NCBI RefSeq assembly: GCF_015865035.1
Contig: NZ_JADZGI010000001.1
Coordinates: 806,001-870,000 of the forward strand
Source of the DNA: Novosphingobium aureum
Lineage (GTDB): Bacteria > Pseudomonadota > Alphaproteobacteria > Sphingomonadales > Sphingomonadaceae
Direction of reading: 5' to 3'
Length of the DNA stretch: 64,000 nt
The translations under genes were made by a program, and so were the position numbers. The notes under the pieces are model-generated. The model ran no database searches and had not been told where the DNA came from. It saw only the letters and a program-made list of their open reading frames with translations. Position 1 is the stretch's first letter, and each line of letters starts with the position of its first letter. This document shows positions 16,267 to 25,563 of the stretch, in pieces.

Positions 16267-19194
16267 ATGAAATTGCGCAGGTCTTCGGCAACGCATCTGC
16301 GAGCTCTGCTCCTGTTGAGCAGCTTTGCCGTCAGCGTCCCCAGTTTCGGGCAGACGCAAGGTTTCAACGCGGAAGAGGATGCGAGCGCAGCCCGGGCAAG
16401 CGACATCGTCGTCACCGGTACCCGCATCCGCCGTGCAGCCGCCGAGAGCCCGTCGCCGATCGCGGTCGTCAATGCAGACCAGATCAAGGCTACCGGCACC
16501 CAGAACATCACCGACGTCGTCAACCAGCTTCCCGCGCTCGCGGTGACGCAGACCAACCAGACCAGCAACCTTGCCGGCAATGCGGGTATCAACGCCCTCG
16601 ACCTGCGCGGCATGGGCACGCAGCGCACGCTCGTTCTGGTCGACGGGCGCCGTCAGGTCGCGGCGATCCCCGGCACTTCGGCGGTCGATCTGAGCAACAT
16701 TCCCTCGAGCCTCGTCGAGCGCGTCGAGGTCATTACCGGCGGCGCCTCGGCGCTCTATGGCGCCGATGCCGTTGCGGGTGTCGCCAACTTCATCCTCAAG
16801 AAGGACTTCTCCGGGATCGAGGCCAATACGCGGTACAACGCCTCGACGCGCGGAGACATGGACACCTACGGCTTCGACATGCTGGCCGGGGCCAACTTCG
16901 CCGACAATCGCGGCAATGTCACTGTCTACGGCTTCTACGAGAACACGCCGGGCACGGTGAGCGGCTCGGACCGTCCGTGGACCGCCGATGGCTACCCGAT
17001 CTATTCACGCGCCGATTCCTCGCAGCGCTACGTCGTTCAGGACCACGTGCGCAACATCAACACGTCCGACTCTGCACAGGTCGTGCTGGGCGGCCAGCTC
17101 TATGCGATCGACCGCGACACGGGCGCCCTGCGCGCACCGATCCTGGGGCCGGGTGGCTTCGTCAACGCGCGCCCCGTCGACCTTGATACCTCGACCGAGC
17201 CGCTCGGCACGCTGCTGACCGACGGGGGCGAGTACAACGGGCGCTACGATGGCTGGTTCCTCTCGGTTCCCTCGCGGCGCATCAACACCCGCGCCTCGGC
17301 GAGCTTCGAAGTGTCCGACGCACTCAACCTCTTCGCGAACGCGACTTATGCGGACAACGCCTCCAAGGCGGGTTACCTGCAGATGACGGCCTTCGGCACC
17401 GACGTCGTTCCCGCCGACAGCCCGTTCATCACCGACGAGATCCGCGCGGCAGCGGGCGGTTCGGTGCCCGCCGGCGGGCTGCAGTTTGCGCGCCGCTTCA
17501 TGGAATTGCCCGCACCGCGTACCGAGTACGATCGCACCATGTTCCAGGCTGTTGCCGGGGCCCAGGGTGACTTCTCGCTGTTCTCGCAGCCGTGGAACTA
17601 CTCGGCCTACTACAGTTACGGCAAGACGACCCAGCGCGTGCGCGACGTCAACTCGACTGCCTATGACCGCTGGTATCTCGGTCTCGACAGCACCACCGAT
17701 GCCGATGGCAATGCGATCTGCCGCTCGACGCTCGACGATCCGGGCAATGGCTGCGTTGCGATCAACCCGCTGGTAACGCTGACCCCGGAGATGATCGACT
17801 ACGTCACCTATTCGACCCATGCCTCGAAATCGACGCTGACCCAGCAGGTCGTCTCGGGCTACGTCAGCGGCGGCCTGTTCGAGCTTCCCGGTGGCGCGGT
17901 GCAGCTCGTGATGGGTGCGGAATACCGCAAGGAGCGCAACGATATCGGTGCGATCCCCGAGTACGATCCCGATAGCCCGCTCTTCGATCCCACGATCGGC
18001 ACCACCGCGGGCACGCTTGTCGGTAACTATTCGGTCAAGGAAGCCTTCGGCGAGTTGCACGTGCCGATCCTGAAGGCGGTGCCGTTCTTCGATACGCTCT
18101 CGATCGACGGGGCGCTGCGTCTTTCGGACTACAGCACGGCCGGGCGTACCACGACCTGGAAGGTGGGCGGCGAATGGGCACCGATCCCCGATGTGCGCTT
18201 CCGCGCGACCTACGGGCAGGCGGTGCGCGCACCCAACATCGGCGAGCTTTACACCGCCAACAGCATCTCGGGCCTGTGGATCACCGACCCGTGCAACGAC
18301 TATAACCTGCAGAACCGGGTCGAGCGCACCGAGTATACCGCCGCCAACTGCGCCATACTCAACCCCGCCGATACCGCCAGCTACTGGCTTTACCGGGACA
18401 TCATCTCCAGCGGCAATCTGGAGCTGAAGCCCGAGACCGCCAAGACGCTGACCGTGGGTGCGGTCATGCAGCCGCGCTTCGTGCCCGGCCTCTCGCTCAC
18501 CGTCGACTACTACAATATCGACCTGCGCAATGCGATCGACGCCTTCGGTCCGCAGACGCTGATCAACAAGTGCGTCGACCAGCCCACGCTCGACAACATC
18601 TTCTGTCCGCTGATCGAGCGTGACGAGAACGGCAATCTGGAATCGGTCGCCAGCCAAAAGCTCAACCTTGCCCAGTACCTGACGCGCGGCATCGACTTCG
18701 GGCTGGGCTATTCGCTCCCGCTCGAGAATGTCGGGCTCGGCAAGGGCAGGCTCTCGATCGATGCGAACTACACCCGCCTGCTCAAGCGTCGCTACACGCT
18801 CGATCCCGACGATCCCAACTCGGTGACCGAATATGCCGGGGTCTTCGGCTCGCCCAAGTGGAAGGGCGTCGTGCGCACCAGCTATGCCAACGAGGGCTTC
18901 TACTTCACCTGGACGCTGCGCCACTTCTCGCCGATGCGTTCGAGCTCGACCGTAACGGCAGAGGACTACGAGGACGTCTATACCCCCGATGTCTTCTACA
19001 ACGATTTTTCGCTGTCGGCGCCGCTCACCGAATCCATCGAAATCTCGGGTGGCCTCAACAACGCTTTCGACCGCAAGCCGCCGCGTATTCCCGGTGCAGA
19101 AGCGGGTGGCGCGAATTTCGAGCTGAGCTACCAGTCGGGCGTCTACGACGTCATCGGTCGCACGTTCTGGCTCTCGCTGCGCTTCCACCGCTGA
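16267..19194 (+). CDS. TonB-dependent outer-membrane receptor (no STN domain)
   Basis: This 975-residue receptor has a signal peptide (LLLLSSFAVSVPSFGQ). A TonB box-like DIVVTGTRIRR is near residue 47, the plug domain is at about 60-170 (VVNQLPALAVTQTNQTSNLA; VERVEVITGGASALYGADAV), and a long barrel ends in RTFWLSLRFHR, whose terminal aromatic plus basic residue suits BAM recognition. It lacks the N-terminal STN domain seen in the other receptor, so it does not signal to FecR. It has its own promoter and operator. Proximity to the S10 peptidases suggests uptake of a peptide-derived or related nutrient. Confidence 0.92.
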   Translation: MKLRRSSATHLRALLLLSSFAVSVPSFGQTQGFNAEEDASAARASDIVVTGTRIRRAAAESPSPIAVVNADQIKATGTQNITDVVNQLPALAVTQTNQTSNLAGNAGINALDLRGMGTQRTLVLVDGRRQVAAIPGTSAVDLSNIPSSLVERVEVITGGASALYGADAVAGVANFILKKDFSGIEANTRYNASTRGDMDTYGFDMLAGANFADNRGNVTVYGFYENTPGTVSGSDRPWTADGYPIYSRADSSQRYVVQDHVRNINTSDSAQVVLGGQLYAIDRDTGALRAPILGPGGFVNARPVDLDTSTEPLGTLLTDGGEYNGRYDGWFLSVPSRRINTRASASFEVSDALNLFANATYADNASKAGYLQMTAFGTDVVPADSPFITDEIRAAAGGSVPAGGLQFARRFMELPAPRTEYDRTMFQAVAGAQGDFSLFSQPWNYSAYYSYGKTTQRVRDVNSTAYDRWYLGLDSTTDADGNAICRSTLDDPGNGCVAINPLVTLTPEMIDYVTYSTHASKSTLTQQVVSGYVSGGLFELPGGAVQLVMGAEYRKERNDIGAIPEYDPDSPLFDPTIGTTAGTLVGNYSVKEAFGELHVPILKAVPFFDTLSIDGALRLSDYSTAGRTTTWKVGGEWAPIPDVRFRATYGQAVRAPNIGELYTANSISGLWITDPCNDYNLQNRVERTEYTAANCAILNPADTASYWLYRDIISSGNLELKPETAKTLTVGAVMQPRFVPGLSLTVDYYNIDLRNAIDAFGPQTLINKCVDQPTLDNIFCPLIERDENGNLESVASQKLNLAQYLTRGIDFGLGYSLPLENVGLGKGRLSIDANYTRLLKRRYTLDPDDPNSVTEYAGVFGSPKWKGVVRTSYANEGFYFTWTLRHFSPMRSSSTVTAEDYEDVYTPDVFYNDFSLSAPLTESIEISGGLNNAFDRKPPRIPGAEAGGANFELSYQSGVYDVIGRTFWLSLRFHR

Positions 19195-19207
19195 GCCGAA
19201 GAATAGA

Positions 19208-19286
19208 GGCTCGGGGCGGGCGTTATGCCTGCCCCGAGCCCCTTGTCGGCCGGGTCCGGACGGTCGGGGGAAGGCGGTCCGGACCT
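19208..19286 (+). terminator. Stem-loops between convergent genes
   Basis: GGCTCGGGGC (19208-19217) pairs with GCCCCGAGCC (19231-19240) around a 13-base loop, followed by CCTT. A second pair of GTCCGGAC copies is found at about 19254-19286. The TonB receptor ends at 19194 and the pyruvyl transferase (minus) ends at 19321, so this is where a bidirectional terminator is expected. There is no long T tract. Confidence 0.6.
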
Positions 19287-19320
19287 AGCGACTTGCCCGG
19301 GCAAGCGCGTGGCAGCTGGT

Positions 19321-20604
19321 TCAGATCGATGCCTGCCAGTCGATTGGCGCGGGTGCGAGCCCGGTGCCGAATGCTGCGCCGGCAGGCTGGGTGCGCAAGG
19401 CAGCCAAGGCGTCGTCGACAACGGAGCTGGACTGGATGTCCTTCAGGCACCGGCCTATCGTGGCCGCTTCGCATTCATGCTTCGCGCTCATCTGGTCGAT
19501 CGTTTCGACCATGCGGTCTACGCCCGGGTCCCTTATGTCGAACACGTAGTCCTGCTGATGGAAATGGGCCGCGAGATCCGTGTACTTGCTCGCCCAACCG
19601 AGAATGATCGCGGGGACACCGCTCCTGTAGGCGAACACCACCGAGTGGTATCGCGAAGCGACGATGTACTTGAAACGACTGATGATATCTATCAGGTCGG
19701 GACTTGAGTATTCACCCGAGATCACACCGATGCCGGCCCTGTCGACCACCTTTGCGAGGACGCTGTCGACCAGGCCCTTGTCGGCGGTCGAGGTGTTGAC
19801 GATGTAGACCTGCTCGCCCTTCTCGATCAGCTTGTCGAGTATCCGGGCGTAGAGGCTGGTGACGGCTTCGTGATCGCCGATCCGGCAGATGTTCTCGTTG
19901 ACGATGAACCCGACCGAGCCGCGCCCTGGATATTGTACCGGGGTGTCATCGTGAACCTTGCAGATGTCGCTCGATGTCGGGAAAGCCTTCTCCCTGATGA
20001 CGAGGTCGGCCGAGAGAGCCACGTTCTCCAGCCCCAGGTCCGTCAGGCAGGCATAGCCTTCGCTCTCGCGTGCGTAGATCTTCGTGCAATAGGACAGCTC
20101 GCGTTTGACCTGCCTCAGAAAACCGGTGTTGTCGCCGTCGTCCCAGTCGAACGGGCCGAAGCTTTGCGGCATCAGGATGATCTTCTTGCCGTAGCGCCTC
20201 GCAATGCCGATGGTCTGCAGCAGCAGGGCGCCGCCCTGCTTGCTCCAGCCCGATCCGAGCGTGTAGCCACTGGCATCGAAGATGGCATCGGCCTCGCGCA
20301 GGGCCTTGTCCATTGCCGCGATCTGGCCGTCCCACTTGTCGCTCTTGCGCCACAGGCCGACGGCATGGGTCAGCAGGGGCTCGAGCAGCGCCGCCCTGTT
20401 CAGGTGGTATTTGAAGATGCCGCGGGTGTAGTCGTCATAGGGCATTATGCGAAAGGCATATTGCTCCGGTGTGTCGTACTTGTTGGCAAAGCCGACGATA
20501 TCGCAGTCCCTGTATGTTTTCTTGAGGGCGCAATACAGGGATAGAAACATGGCCTGGGAGCCTTTGTTTCTCATCTGTATGCCGGTTATTATGAACTTCT
20601 TCAT
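19321..20604 (-). CDS. Polysaccharide pyruvyl transferase family protein
   Basis: This 427-residue cytoplasmic enzyme resembles the CsaB/WcaK group, which transfers pyruvate ketal groups from phosphoenolpyruvate onto sugars of extracellular or wall polysaccharides. The N-terminal KKFIITGIQMRNKGSQAM is the family opening; ADAIFDASGYTLGSGW, KIILMPQSFGPF and FKYIVASRYHSVVFAYRSG are recognisable later blocks. Start ATG at 20604 with a GGGGG stretch upstream. It is followed upstream in the same direction by a sulfotransferase, so both may decorate the same glycan. No glycosyltransferase cluster is nearby. Confidence 0.85.
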   Translation of the reverse strand: MKKFIITGIQMRNKGSQAMFLSLYCALKKTYRDCDIVGFANKYDTPEQYAFRIMPYDDYTRGIFKYHLNRAALLEPLLTHAVGLWRKSDKWDGQIAAMDKALREADAIFDASGYTLGSGWSKQGGALLLQTIGIARRYGKKIILMPQSFGPFDWDDGDNTGFLRQVKRELSYCTKIYARESEGYACLTDLGLENVALSADLVIREKAFPTSSDICKVHDDTPVQYPGRGSVGFIVNENICRIGDHEAVTSLYARILDKLIEKGEQVYIVNTSTADKGLVDSVLAKVVDRAGIGVISGEYSSPDLIDIISRFKYIVASRYHSVVFAYRSGVPAIILGWASKYTDLAAHFHQQDYVFDIRDPGVDRMVETIDQMSAKHECEAATIGRCLKDIQSSSVVDDALAALRTQPAGAAFGTGLAPAPIDWQASI

Positions 20605-20820
20605 TATGCCCCCTTCGCCATCCAGAAATTGATTTGTTGCATGTCACTGTTGCAATTTCTGTCGATGGCGATGATATTTATTCGCTTCAATGTACCAGCG
20701 GCGGGAGCAGGGGGCATCTGCGTAAAGCGGATTACCACGTTATCGACGCGTCGTGCGGGCGGTGGCGAAACTGGCTTCCCGCAATGGATATCCGCAATGT
20801 CCGTCCCGGATCATCGCGTA
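20605..20820. promoter_or_regulatory. Leader of the pyruvyl transferase gene with a long inverted repeat
   Basis: This 216-bp gap is locally AT-rich. CAGAAATTG (20623-20631) and CAATTTCTG (20653-20661) are perfect 9-base inverted arms with a 21-base loop, 19 bases upstream of the pyruvyl transferase start. It could be an operator or a leader hairpin. No gene is seen here. Confidence 0.4.
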
Positions 20821-21660
20821 TCACTGCGCCGGGCTGGTGCCTGCGTACCAGTGGGTGAGCGATTGGCCGCTGATCTGCTCGAGCGCCTCGATCGAGGGGC
20901 TGTAGTAGTCATTGAGGCGCTTGCGCAGCTCGCTCGTCAGCTGCGGGTAGCGCGTCTGGCGCGCGATCAGGCTGCGTGCCGCCTTGAATGCGGCCGTGTC
21001 GCGTCGGGTGCGCACAATCGGTTTCAGCCAGGCAAGGCGCTTGCGCAGATGGGCGGGGACCACGGCAGCGGTCTTGTCCTTGACCTTCATCGCTGCATCC
21101 GCGGCAAGAGGGTGTGCGGGCAGCCCAAGGTGCGCGCGAACCTGGGCCATCTGCACTTGTGGCGCCTCGGCAACCCCCTCGAAGAACAGGATGAGCAGCT
21201 TCTCGCGGCCGAACAGGTCGATATAGCTTTGCAGGTGCGCCGCGAAATTGCCCGAGCCCAGGATCTGGGCGTTTTCGCCCAGCGAAGGATCGAGGTGCGC
21301 GGTGATGTTCGCGCCGACCTCGCCGCGCCTGAACAGCATGCAGTAGCTCGAATAGGCGCGCTCGACCGGATTGCGCAGCTGGGCGATGAGTTTGACCTGC
21401 GGCAGGTCGCGGTGGAGGCGCTGGGCCGCTTCACCTGCATAGAGGTAGGAATTGGATTTCTCGCCGATGGTCTTGCCATGCGCGCTGGGGGCGAACTGTG
21501 ACAGGTACCATTGCTCGCCGCGCTCGTATTCGCGCGAGAAGTAATGAAGTTCCGGATCCGGCATGTAGACTGCCGGGTCCGATTGCAGCTGTGTCTGGAG
21601 CCATGTCGTCGCCGACTTTGCTGCCCCGATTATGACGAAGTCGATGTCCTTGAGCTGCAT
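20821..21660 (-). CDS. PAPS-dependent sulfotransferase
   Basis: This 279-residue cytoplasmic enzyme would move a sulfo group from PAPS to a carbohydrate, lipid or peptide. The 5'-phosphosulfate loop is IIGAAKSATTWLQTQL (residues 10-25) and the 3'-phosphate motif is RNPVERAYSSY (96-106); both are diagnostic. The length is normal for the Sulfotransfer_1 heparan-type group. It is divergent from nothing close and lies 216 bp upstream of the pyruvyl transferase on the same strand, so joint modification of a surface polysaccharide is plausible. The acceptor is unknown. Confidence 0.9.
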   Translation of the reverse strand: MQLKDIDFVIIGAAKSATTWLQTQLQSDPAVYMPDPELHYFSREYERGEQWYLSQFAPSAHGKTIGEKSNSYLYAGEAAQRLHRDLPQVKLIAQLRNPVERAYSSYCMLFRRGEVGANITAHLDPSLGENAQILGSGNFAAHLQSYIDLFGREKLLILFFEGVAEAPQVQMAQVRAHLGLPAHPLAADAAMKVKDKTAAVVPAHLRKRLAWLKPIVRTRRDTAAFKAARSLIARQTRYPQLTSELRKRLNDYYSPSIEALEQISGQSLTHWYAGTSPAQ

Positions 21661-22106
21661 GGGCCGATAACGCCTCTGGTTGGACTACGGGAGCGCAGAG
21701 CCTCGGGCAGCACCCATGCCGCGCAAGGGGTATCCGCATGACCTTGGCAAGACAGCCACTTCCCGGTTCTGTTGGCTTCCCGAGAGATATCCGGCAGCGC
21801 GGCAGCGGGCAAGATTGCCCCAGCGCCCGCAAAGGGCGCTCCGGCGGGCCGTTCGTGTCAGAATGCTGGCTAATAAGGTTCTGAAAGATAGACCATTACT
21901 TGAACGGATATTTTGGAATCCAGTCCATTTTGGGCAGGGTATCATCCCGGAAAAGTGCCGCGTGCGAAAACGAGAGCCTTCCGGCAAAATCGAACATGCC
22001 GGAAGGCGCGAAAGAGTCCTGTGACGCCTGCCGAACGGGCTGACCTTGGCGTCAGGGCTCGGCGATTATATCGCGATGGGCGCAGCGGCGGCGCAGTGGG
22101 GCAAGC
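21661..22106. other. 446-bp stretch without a recognised gene
   Basis: Short open frames exist on both strands but none shows a family motif, a good ribosome binding site or clear codon bias. The segment 21880-21950 is AT-richer and probably holds the sulfotransferase promoter. I see no repeat or RNA gene. Confidence 0.5.
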
Positions 22107-22580
22107 TCAGTCACGATCTGCAACTGAAGTCGAAGGGGGTGGGCTGGAAGCTGGCCAGACGACATCGAGGCGGCTGCGGGTGATGCGCCAGGCGTCGTCG
22201 ATGCGGCGGTATTCGTCGGCGTAGAGGCCCAGCAGCAGGAGGGGATCGGGATCGGCCTTGGAGGCAGTTTCGAAGTCGACGAGATAGCAGCTGCCGGTTG
22301 CCGTGTCGGGCCCGGTCAGTTCGATCAGGTGGTTGGCGATGGGGTGCATGAAGGGGTAGTGGCACCGCCCGTCGCGGTCGAACAACGCATAGGCATCCTT
22401 CAGTCCGGCCTTGATCGCATCCAGGCCCTCCATCCGGCCGACGGTCACCTCGACCACGGCATCTGCGGCGAAGACCTCGTCGAGTTCGTCGATCCGGTTG
22501 CCGTCGAGAAGATGCGAATAGCGGATGCGCAGGTCGCGAATCTCGTCCTTGTCGATCAGGGCGCGTAGCTTGTCTTGCAT
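22107..22580 (-). CDS. SnoaL/NTF2-like fold protein
   Basis: This 157-residue protein of the nuclear-transport-factor-2-like superfamily begins MQDKLRALIDKDEIRDLRIR, the usual first helix of SnoaL_4 proteins. YSHLLDGNRIDELDEVFAAD follows, as do the conserved core strands with HYPFMHPIANHLIEL and TGSCYLVDFETAS. The ATG at 22580 was chosen because homologues start there; the frame extends upstream without motif content. Such folds host hydratases, isomerases or ligand-binding proteins. It is last in a run with a second SnoaL-like protein, a flavin monooxygenase and an ene-reductase, so it probably acts on the same substrate. Confidence 0.75.
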   Translation of the reverse strand: MQDKLRALIDKDEIRDLRIRYSHLLDGNRIDELDEVFAADAVVEVTVGRMEGLDAIKAGLKDAYALFDRDGRCHYPFMHPIANHLIELTGPDTATGSCYLVDFETASKADPDPLLLLGLYADEYRRIDDAWRITRSRLDVVWPASSPPPSTSVADRD

Positions 22581-22605
22581 GGTTTCGTAGACCTTCTGGT
22601 GGGGC

Positions 22606-23325
22606 TCAGGCTGGTACGAGAGGCTGGATCGTGGGGAGAGGTTCGCGAACATCGTCGCGAACGGCAAGGCGCAGCGACGACGGCGCGGCAGGCTCGCCGC
22701 CGATCCAGCTCGCGAGGGCCTCATAGGACGAGCTGCCATCCGGAGCGTTCGTCAGGACAGACAGAGCATTGACGTTGTCCCCCATGGCCGAGCGCAAGTC
22801 CTGACTGTTCGCATCAACGGCCTCGCCAAGACCGCCCAGCTCGGCGTGAAGCCGCGCGAGCACGCGGTTGCTGGCCCAGGACGGTTCAAAGACGGGGCGG
22901 GTGTTCGGCAGCATCGGCGTCTTGTCGAGGGCGAGGAAGCGGGGTTCGCCGCCGAAGGCGATCTGCGTTTCGTAACTGATGATAGAGCCATGCACCGCGC
23001 CATCCGCGCCCGGCGCCTGGTAGGCGACGAGAAACGCGAGGCGTCCACTATCCGGGGCGAGGTCCTCGTAGACCGAGTGGAGGATATGGTGCGAGCTGAC
23101 TTCGTCCGGAACCGCAGCGAACCATGCGCGCAGGGACTCGTGATCCTGTGCGAAGAGGCGCTGCCCGCGGTGTCCCGAGAGGCGCACTTGCGGATCGAAG
23201 ATCGCAAGATGCGCCTCCAGGTCGCCACCGGGTGCCTCGAAAAAGGCAAACCACCGGTGGGCGAGGGAGAGGGCGATGTGATGGCGCTGGGCCGTGGGGA
23301 TGGCGTTCAAGTCAGCCTCCTTCAT
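22606..23325 (-). CDS. SnoaL-like domain protein of unknown function
   Basis: This 239-residue protein carries an NTF2-like N-terminal half (LSLAHRWFAFFEAPGGDLEA, HLAIFDPQVRLSGHRGQRLF, SYETQIAFGGEP). The C-terminal part (about 150-239) is not recognised and is rich in Ala, Ser and Pro. The ATG at 23325 gives a family-like start. It lies 23 bp downstream of the LLM monooxygenase and 25 bp upstream of the smaller SnoaL-like gene, consistent with one operon. The role is unknown. Confidence 0.6.
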   Translation of the reverse strand: MKEADLNAIPTAQRHHIALSLAHRWFAFFEAPGGDLEAHLAIFDPQVRLSGHRGQRLFAQDHESLRAWFAAVPDEVSSHHILHSVYEDLAPDSGRLAFLVAYQAPGADGAVHGSIISYETQIAFGGEPRFLALDKTPMLPNTRPVFEPSWASNRVLARLHAELGGLGEAVDANSQDLRSAMGDNVNALSVLTNAPDGSSSYEALASWIGGEPAAPSSLRLAVRDDVREPLPTIQPLVPA

Positions 23326-23348
23326 CGGGGGGAAGCGTGGAGCGGTCC

Positions 23349-24407
23349 TTACGCCCGCAGCGCCGCGCTCAGCGCCTTCACGGCGTTGGTGCGCGCAGCT
23401 TCGCCCGGCATCATCAGGTTGATCATGACTTCGTTCGTGCCATAGGCCGCGCCAAGGGCACGCAACTGCGCGAGGACCTGCTCGGCCGTGCCCGAGATCA
23501 GGCGGCCTTCGTTGCCCGCGCGCGTCGCGAGCTGCTGCTGCGTCCAGACGTGGGCCGCGCTCGTCTCCAGCGAGGGCACGCGGTCGAACTGCGTGTGGCT
23601 CTCGGCGTGGGTGAGCCACAGGTGGAACGCGTCGGCATAGGCGGCGGCCTCCTCCTCGGTATCGCCTAGGGCCACGAAGACCGCCACGACGACCTGCGGA
23701 CGCTGGGCAAAGTGGGAGGGACGGAAGGCCTCGCGATAGACCTTGCTGGCATCTGCCCCCCGGCGCGTGGGATTGATGAAGTGCGCGAAGGTGAAGCCAA
23801 GGCCCGCCTCGGCCGCGATCTGGGCGGTCGATCCCGAGGCCCCCAGCACGAAAGGCTGGGGCGGGCTCGGCGTTTCGGGCCGCGCCTTCATGCCCGAATA
23901 GCGCGATCCGGCCGGATGCGAACCCGTCACGAAGCCGAGCAGGTCGGACACCTTCTGCGGATAGGGAAGCGGGCTGCTCTTCTCGTCGTTGAGCGCGCCG
24001 CTGACCCGCTGGTCGCCGCCCGGCGCGCGGCCGAATCCCAGGTCGATGCGGCCGGGGAACAGGGCTTCGAGAAGCTGGTAGTTCTCCGCGATCTTGAGGC
24101 TGGAGTAGTTCGGCAACAGCACCCCGCCCGAACCGACACGGATGCGCGAGGTGCCCGAGGCGACATGCGACATCAGGATTTCCGGCGAGTTGCTGGCGGT
24201 CGCCGAGATGCCGTGATGTTCGGAGACCCAGTAGCGGTGAAAGCCTTCCTGTTCGGCCAGCTGTGCAAGGCGCAGCGAGGCGCCAAAGGCATCGGTGGGG
24301 CTCTGTCCTTCATCGACCGGCGCATAGTCCAGCAGGCTGAGGCGCAGCGACGCGGTGTCGCTGGCCGTGTCGCGGTCGTTCTCGTGGTGGATGTCAGGTT
24401 TAGCCAT
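23349..24407 (-). CDS. LLM-class flavin-dependent oxidoreductase
   Basis: This is a 352-residue luciferase-like monooxygenase. The family blocks LSLLDYAPVDEGQSPTDAF, HRYWVSEHHGISATASNSPE, LLPNYSSLKIAENYQLLEAL and RIDLGFGRAPGG are clear and match the MsnO8/YhbW type single-component group. It uses reduced FMN to oxygenate or oxidise an organic substrate. The ATG at 24407 overlaps the end of the ene-reductase gene by 8 bases, indicating coupling. An upstream extension of the frame is the shadow of that gene. The substrate is unknown. Confidence 0.9.
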   Translation of the reverse strand: MAKPDIHHENDRDTASDTASLRLSLLDYAPVDEGQSPTDAFGASLRLAQLAEQEGFHRYWVSEHHGISATASNSPEILMSHVASGTSRIRVGSGGVLLPNYSSLKIAENYQLLEALFPGRIDLGFGRAPGGDQRVSGALNDEKSSPLPYPQKVSDLLGFVTGSHPAGSRYSGMKARPETPSPPQPFVLGASGSTAQIAAEAGLGFTFAHFINPTRRGADASKVYREAFRPSHFAQRPQVVVAVFVALGDTEEEAAAYADAFHLWLTHAESHTQFDRVPSLETSAAHVWTQQQLATRAGNEGRLISGTAEQVLAQLRALGAAYGTNEVMINLMMPGEAARTNAVKALSAALRA

Positions 24408-25518
24408 TTTGGGCGGCCTCCTCTTCGGTCCAGGTGGGGTAATCGGTGTAGCCGCGCGCCCCGAGGTCCCCGTACCAGGTGGCGCGGTCGGCGGGGTGGA
24501 TCGGGTGGCCTGCGCGCATGCGTTCGACCAGGTCGGGGTTGGCGATGAACGGGCGGCCGAAGGCGATGAGGTCAAGCTCGCCCGACTGCAGCGCGGCCTC
24601 GGCGCTGTCCTTCTCGAAGCCGCCCGCGGCAATCAGCGTGCCGGTGTAGGTGGTGCGGAAATCGCGCGCGAAGGTCTCGGGCATCTTTTCCGCGCCGATC
24701 GTCAGCTGGTCGCTGAGGTGGACGTAGGCGAGACTGCGCTTTTCAAATTCGCCCGCCAGCGTGACCCAGGTCTCGGCCTCGTCGGCGTAGGGTTCCATGC
24801 CGAAGAGGCGGCCGAACGGGGAGACGCGCACACCCACGCGGTTGCTGCCAATCTCCGCGCTGATCGCATCGAGCGTCTCGAGCAGGAAGCGCAGGCGGTT
24901 CTCGATCGAGCCGCCGTAGCGGTCCTCACGCTGATTCAGCGCACCATTGACGAACTGCTCGAAGAGATAGCCATTGGCGCCGTGCAGCTCGACCCCGTCG
25001 AAACCGGCGTCGATGGCCGTGCGTGCGGCGCGCACGAAGTCCTGCGTGATGCGCACGACTTCCTCGGTTTCCAGCGCGCGCGGCGGGCTTGCCGCCAGGC
25101 TCTTGGCGACGCCGTCCTCGTCACGCCCGAAGGCCCAGACGTTTTCGCCCACCGTGGCCGAGGACGAGACAGGCGATTGCCCTTCGCCCAGGATCGAGGT
25201 GTGCGAGACCCGGCCCACGTGCCAGAGCTGGGCGAACATGCGCCCGCCCTTGGCGTGGACGGCGTCGGTCACGCGGCGCCAGCCCGCGGCCTGCTCGGCC
25301 GTGTAGAGGCCGGGGTTGAAGAGGTATCCGCAGCCTTCCAGTGAAACAGGCGCGCCTTCGCTGATGATGAGGCCCGCGCCCGCGCGCTGGCTGTAGTACT
25401 TCACGGTGAGGTCATCAGGCACGGTGTCGAGCGCCCGGGCCCGGGTCATCGGCGCCATGACGACACGGTTGCGCAGCGTGAGGCCGGAGAGGTCGAAGGG
25501 CTCGAAAAGCTTTGTCAT
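24400..25518 (-). CDS. Old Yellow Enzyme family alkene reductase (NemA-like)
   Basis: This is a 372-residue FMN-dependent ene-reductase. Recognisable are LFEPFDLSGLTLRNRVVMAP, MTRARA, GLIISEGAPVSLEGCGY, FAQLWHVGRVSH, GFDGVELHGANGYLFEQF and DRYGGSIENRLRF, which carry FMN- and substrate-binding residues of the OYE fold. It reduces activated C=C bonds using NAD(P)H. It is first in the minus-strand operon and divergent from a LysR regulator 104 bp away, a very common OYE arrangement that suggests induction by electrophiles. Confidence 0.94.
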   Translation of the reverse strand: MTKLFEPFDLSGLTLRNRVVMAPMTRARALDTVPDDLTVKYYSQRAGAGLIISEGAPVSLEGCGYLFNPGLYTAEQAAGWRRVTDAVHAKGGRMFAQLWHVGRVSHTSILGEGQSPVSSSATVGENVWAFGRDEDGVAKSLAASPPRALETEEVVRITQDFVRAARTAIDAGFDGVELHGANGYLFEQFVNGALNQREDRYGGSIENRLRFLLETLDAISAEIGSNRVGVRVSPFGRLFGMEPYADEAETWVTLAGEFEKRSLAYVHLSDQLTIGAEKMPETFARDFRTTYTGTLIAAGGFEKDSAEAALQSGELDLIAFGRPFIANPDLVERMRAGHPIHPADRATWYGDLGARGYTDYPTWTEEEAAQNG

Positions 25519-25563
25519 GGGTATCCTGGTAAGTCTGTGGGGACGGTTGCAGCTTACCTAGAG

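Noticed and set aside
12030..16291. Long minus-strand frames opposite the receptor and S10 peptidases.
   Set aside because: They lack family motifs and sit exactly opposite well-supported genes with catalytic triads.
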